Source: Saccharomycopsis fibuligera x Saccharomycopsis cf. fibuligera (lineage: Eukaryota > Ascomycota > Saccharomycetes > Ascoideales > Saccharomycopsidaceae). Taken from it: DNA of 64,000 bases. Where the stretch lies: contig CP012816.1 in the NCBI GenBank assembly GCA_001936135.1, positions 2,663,501-2,727,500 of the forward strand. The letters are read 5' to 3'. Below are positions 60,730-64,000 of this stretch, in pieces. Position 1 is the first letter of the stretch, and every line of letters starts with the position of its first letter. The notes beneath the pieces were generated by a model. That model did not search any database. It saw nothing but the letters and a program-made list of their open reading frames with translations, and had not been told where the DNA came from. The position numbers and the translations under genes are program-made.

Positions 60730-63255
60730 CGTCAGCTTCGCTTTTTATTGATTTTAGTTGACAGTGTCCAAATTATGGAATGCGGCTACCATAGCAATGA
60801 AAGAGCGCAATTACGACATAGCTGAGTTCCTTTGTCAAAGTATAAAACCTTTTGGTTAAGTAAATGTAATTGCTTTGTATTCCAACCTCAAAATAACAAA
60901 ACTTCTATGCGCTTTGATGCTTTGCGTACATGAAAAATTCAACATGTCACTTGAATGTCAGTTAACAATTCCCGAGCCTATTTATTCCAATTTACACAGC
61001 AATTTTAATTTTTGATACTAGCTTCAAGTTTCAGGAAAATTGGCGTGCTTGAAACTTTACAAAAATATTCTCAACCACAGCAGGTAAGAACTTTTTTTAG
61101 CACCCTAATGAATTTTATCCCACCTTTGAGTTTACTAATTATACGCTTTACAGATAAAAGTTTACCCAATATATCATCCAAACGCTAAAAGTATGCCGAT
61201 AAGTATTTAGCTCTTGTTGAAGTGCTGGATGGCGAACCTAGCGCTGCCTTTGGCAAAAGAATTTGAAGCATTGAAAGCAGAAGTTCAATTTGCTAGTATG
61301 GAAATGGTATGTCTTTCGCTCGCATAGTAAATAACAATTTTTTCAAGCGCAAATAGTATTAACCACGGTTAATTTTAAGGTACTTAAAAACCAAGACTTC
61401 AAGACCGTGAAATTCTATATAGCAAATGCAAATATTCACAAACGCGTTTCCTTTTTCGTGTACGGTGGTTATAATTGAGTTTTGCAGAGTGGTGTATCAT
61501 TTTATGAATAAATATATCCGGCTAAAATTGAGCCTTTCCTACTAGCTCTAAAAATACAAAAGCAATTCGACTTCAAAGAATTTCAGCAAGTTATTTTATA
61601 AAAGATCATGCCTTTTAATGTGAAGAAGTGCTTTGAAAATATGTTAAGCGTTATCAATGAGCTGTCAAATTTTATCCTTCTGATGAAACGTGTTCAGGAA
61701 CCATTATGCTGTTTTGAACAACCGGAAAGAATGCCTTAAAATCTAACCTCTGTGGAGCTGCAGTTGGATGGTTCAATTTTTGTTTACATCATGATTTAGT
61801 TCCTAATATTGAGAATTTTGATGCTTTGGCAAAATTTTAAAGAAATTTGATTAGTAATTATCAAAAATTGAAAAAGTATAATAAGGTACACCAAGTGTTT
61901 GATGAAATTTCACATAAAGAGCAAAATAACCCATCGACAAATTACTTGATGTTTTTGGTTTATAAAAATATGAAAACAAGGACTCAAATTAACTCTTTGA
62001 AAGCAATGATAGTGAAAGCAGCTTATTTCCTTCACTATTGGCTGCATGTATCTCTGAACCAGATATTGAATTTGAGCTATTGGTAATCAGAATCTCCAGC
62101 CAAGTCAGCAAAATTTCTGTCGCCAATTTTGATCTAAGGTTAGCAGTTATAACTTTGCGTTGCAATATTCAAAAAAAATAAATGAAGCTAAAAATAGTTC
62201 AAATATTAACATCAAGACAAGGTATTACCAACTCTTGGTTTCTCTCTTACATGAATCTTTACAGAAAGAAAAAAGCGGGAGAGAGGTGCACCATAGAAGA
62301 GTTAGTTTGGCTGAGTAGTATTCTTTATAAAACTGCAAGGCAGTGTTATTCACTGATTATTTTTGGTTGTGGTTCATCTTTGGTGTCTTATTCAACAAAA
62401 TTTAATAAACAGGTTTTGCATCATGCACCTGAAAATTTAAGTGATTTGCTTGTTTGGATAGCCAGAACTTAGAAAGAGAAAACATTTTGAAATTGTCATA
62501 ACTGTCCAATATGATGCATAAATACTGCAAGGCAATTGGAAGGCTTCGCAAATATTGGTAAAGGTAAGCATCTTGTCAACAGTATCTGAGCAAGTAGTGA
62601 TAAGCAGCACTAACAAATTATTTAGAAGGCATACAGGTGCAAAGTACGCCAGCAAAATTCCTTCTTGATGAAATACAGAACTCAAAATGTTCTGCAAAAT
62701 ACCTGAAAGAAGTATTGAACATAGCAATAAAATAGGAACTCACAAGAAATTGAATGACTAGGTATGTTTACTTTTTCTATTAGTATTCTGTCTTACAGCA
62801 TGTTACTAATAAATCAGCCGCAACTTTTTGGAACCATATATGGTGCAAATTTGATGATATATATTCAAACTAAAAGATAACTTTTTTTTTTTTTTTTTTT
62901 TTTTTTTTCGATTGCTGATATATCAAAAAAGTATGGGCAACGCTGATGAAGGAAAATCGTGGTGCGAAAAAGCATTCCGGTTTTCTGCCTTTGTGAATAA
63001 GCGTCTTGAAAAACAGTTTAGGGAATTTTGGTCTGAATTAATAAAACTATGTCATGTCAATTAGAGATAAAAAAGCTTTTTTTTCTTTGAGCAGCGAATG
63101 AATAATTGCCCGTTTCTACAAACGTCAAAACTCGCTCAAACATAACACATAAAGAATATATATAGCAGTAATAAGTGTAAGTTATAAGGTAAAACAATCA
63201 ACGTCGTACATCGTAATCTATATATAATAATAAAACCTACTGATGACCTTTTTGC
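60730..63255. other. 2.5-kb AT-rich region with a decayed coding-like block
   Basis: Upstream of the AIM9-like gene's 3' end. The middle (61.2-62.7 kb) carries broken coding-like stretches, given as a pseudogene entry. A 27-nt T run lies at 62882-62908. No intact gene is supported. Confidence 0.55.
61200..62720 (+). pseudogene. decayed gene of unknown family
   Basis: Plus-strand stretches with good amino-acid composition appear in shifting frames: LALPLAKEFEALKAEVQFAS (about 61235), KKCFENMLSVINELSNFILL (about 61622), VGWFNFCLHHDLVPNIENFD (about 61762), KYNKVHQVFDEISHKEQNNP (about 61874) and RYYQLLVSLLHESLQKEKSG (about 62222). Stops and frame changes lie between. The helix-turn-helix rhythm recalls TPR-type proteins (Spo22/Zip4-like was considered), but the resemblance is weak. 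Too many lesions for introns to explain. Confidence 0.45.
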
Positions 63256-64000
63256 TTAAAAATTCTTCAATTTGTACTCATCATCAACCTTTTCAATTTT
63301 ACCTTCACCCAATAAGCGTTCAAACATATCCTGAGGAACCCAGCCACCAGTGGCAGCAAAAGGTTTCTTCATCAAGTCTTTCTGATACTCAACAAATGAC
63401 TTTTCAAAATATTTAATTTCTGATTCAGTCCAGCTTATTGGATATTTTTTTGAACCATCATCTTTCACAAGATCGCTTTGAAGATAAGCATCCCAGTTGT
63501 GCTTAATTTTGAGTAAAGCTTCTTCCACAAACAAGTAATCACTGTCAGTCTTAGCTTGTAATGCTCTAGTATACGGTGATTTCAATTCCTTAATGTATGG
63601 TGACACGGAGGCAATCAAATCCTTATTATTATTGTTCAAGGCTAATTCCCACAAAAATTGGTTTCTAGTTCTCATGTACATCAAACTGTATTGATATTTT
63701 TCCATGTCTGGCAAAGATTCAAAGTTGTCGATTTCCTTCAAGTTGTACACTTTGTAGCCCTCATAGTTTATAAAGTCCGGAGAAGCTGTGTAAATAAATG
63801 GCTTGATTGTAGTGTTTTCAAAATCAATGAACGTTAGCTGACCATCTTTGCCAACAATGACGTTCAATGGATCAATATCAGGGTTGTGTAACCGTGGTGC
63901 AAATAAATTTTCCACGTTTGGAATAGCAGACGATTTTTCATTAATCAAAAATGGGGAGAGCTTTCCAAGCTTTTCGTACACACCGATTGCGTCCTTCAAT
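63256..64000 (-). CDS. AIM9: Aim9-like mitochondrial protein, N-terminal part outside window
   Basis: The last 248 codons of a minus-strand gene whose start lies beyond the window edge; stop at 63256. The APH/choline-kinase-like motif HNPDIDPLNVIV followed by GQLTFIDFENTTIKPF is the Brenner-type catalytic loop and DFE metal motif of phosphotransferase-like proteins. Aim9 (Fmp29) of yeast, about 627 residues, has this arrangement and is mitochondrial with no settled substrate. The C-terminal helix-rich part (WDAYLQSDLV, FVEYQKDLMKKPF) is family-consistent. The call is by motif order. Confidence 0.75.
   Translation of the reverse strand, partial: LKDAIGVYEKLGKLSPFLINEKSSAIPNVENLFAPRLHNPDIDPLNVIVGKDGQLTFIDFENTTIKPFIYTASPDFINYEGYKVYNLKEIDNFESLPDMEKYQYSLMYMRTRNQFLWELALNNNNKDLIASVSPYIKELKSPYTRALQAKTDSDYLFVEEALLKIKHNWDAYLQSDLVKDDGSKKYPISWTESEIKYFEKSFVEYQKDLMKKPFAATGGWVPQDMFERLLGEGKIEKVDDEYKLKNF

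Noticed and set aside
1-64000. CRISPR arrays, operons or phage-type defence systems
   Set aside because: The window is eukaryotic nuclear DNA with spliceosomal introns; no spaced identical repeats or bacterial gene organisation are present.

Overview
The window is nuclear DNA of a budding yeast (Saccharomycotina). It shows compact genes with well-known yeast orthologues, spliceosomal introns with near-canonical GTATGT and TACTAAC signals, Pol III tRNA genes with T-run terminators, a Ty3/gypsy-type retroelement beside a tRNA gene, and many long poly(A)/poly(T) runs between genes. In the GC-rich PHO13-type gene, CTG is almost absent (3 CTG against about 22 TTG and 13 CTC by hand count). That hints at a CUG-Ser clade species, but no decoding tRNA lies in the window. 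All protein names come from recognising families by eye, with no database search.

Layout: 0-17 kb holds VID27 (5'-truncated by the window edge), a previously hidden spliced small gene (4.25-4.68 kb), a peroxiredoxin-fold protein without the catalytic cysteine, HAP5, SNX3, ATP1 (two introns), an EFM3-like methyltransferase and ERB1. 17-22.2 kb is an accessory zone: tRNA-Glu, degenerate LTR-like repeats, and a decayed Ty3/gypsy element whose 5' LTR stops about 18 bp before a tRNA-Tyr gene. 23-31.7 kb contains TAM41, FBP26 (four exons), PHO13 and an amino-acid permease; from FBP26 to the permease the DNA is markedly GC-richer than the rest. 31.7-39.2 kb is mostly non-coding around IES2, with an AT-rich decayed coding-like segment near 36 kb. 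39.2-60.7 kb is gene-dense: a small GPI-type Ser/Thr-rich protein, QRI7, SUP45, GYP7, DSK2 (one intron), CCL1, COP1 (one intron), an unrecognised 1161-residue polyproline protein, SOM1 and MMS2 (three introns). The last 3 kb is a decayed AT-rich stretch followed by the C-terminal part of an AIM9-like gene that leaves the window.

Functionally this is ordinary core-genome content: translation and ribosome biogenesis (SUP45, ERB1, EFM3-like, mitochondrial QRI7), mitochondrial function (ATP1, TAM41, SOM1, AIM9-like, HAP5 as respiratory regulator), membrane traffic (COP1, SNX3, GYP7), ubiquitin and repair (DSK2, MMS2), and chromatin/transcription (IES2, CCL1). The genes are independently transcribed and I see no operon-like functional clusters. 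The most useful result is eleven introns in six genes found by reading splice signals. They correct the N termini of FBP26, DSK2 and COP1, assemble MMS2, and reveal one small gene that single-ORF reading cannot show.
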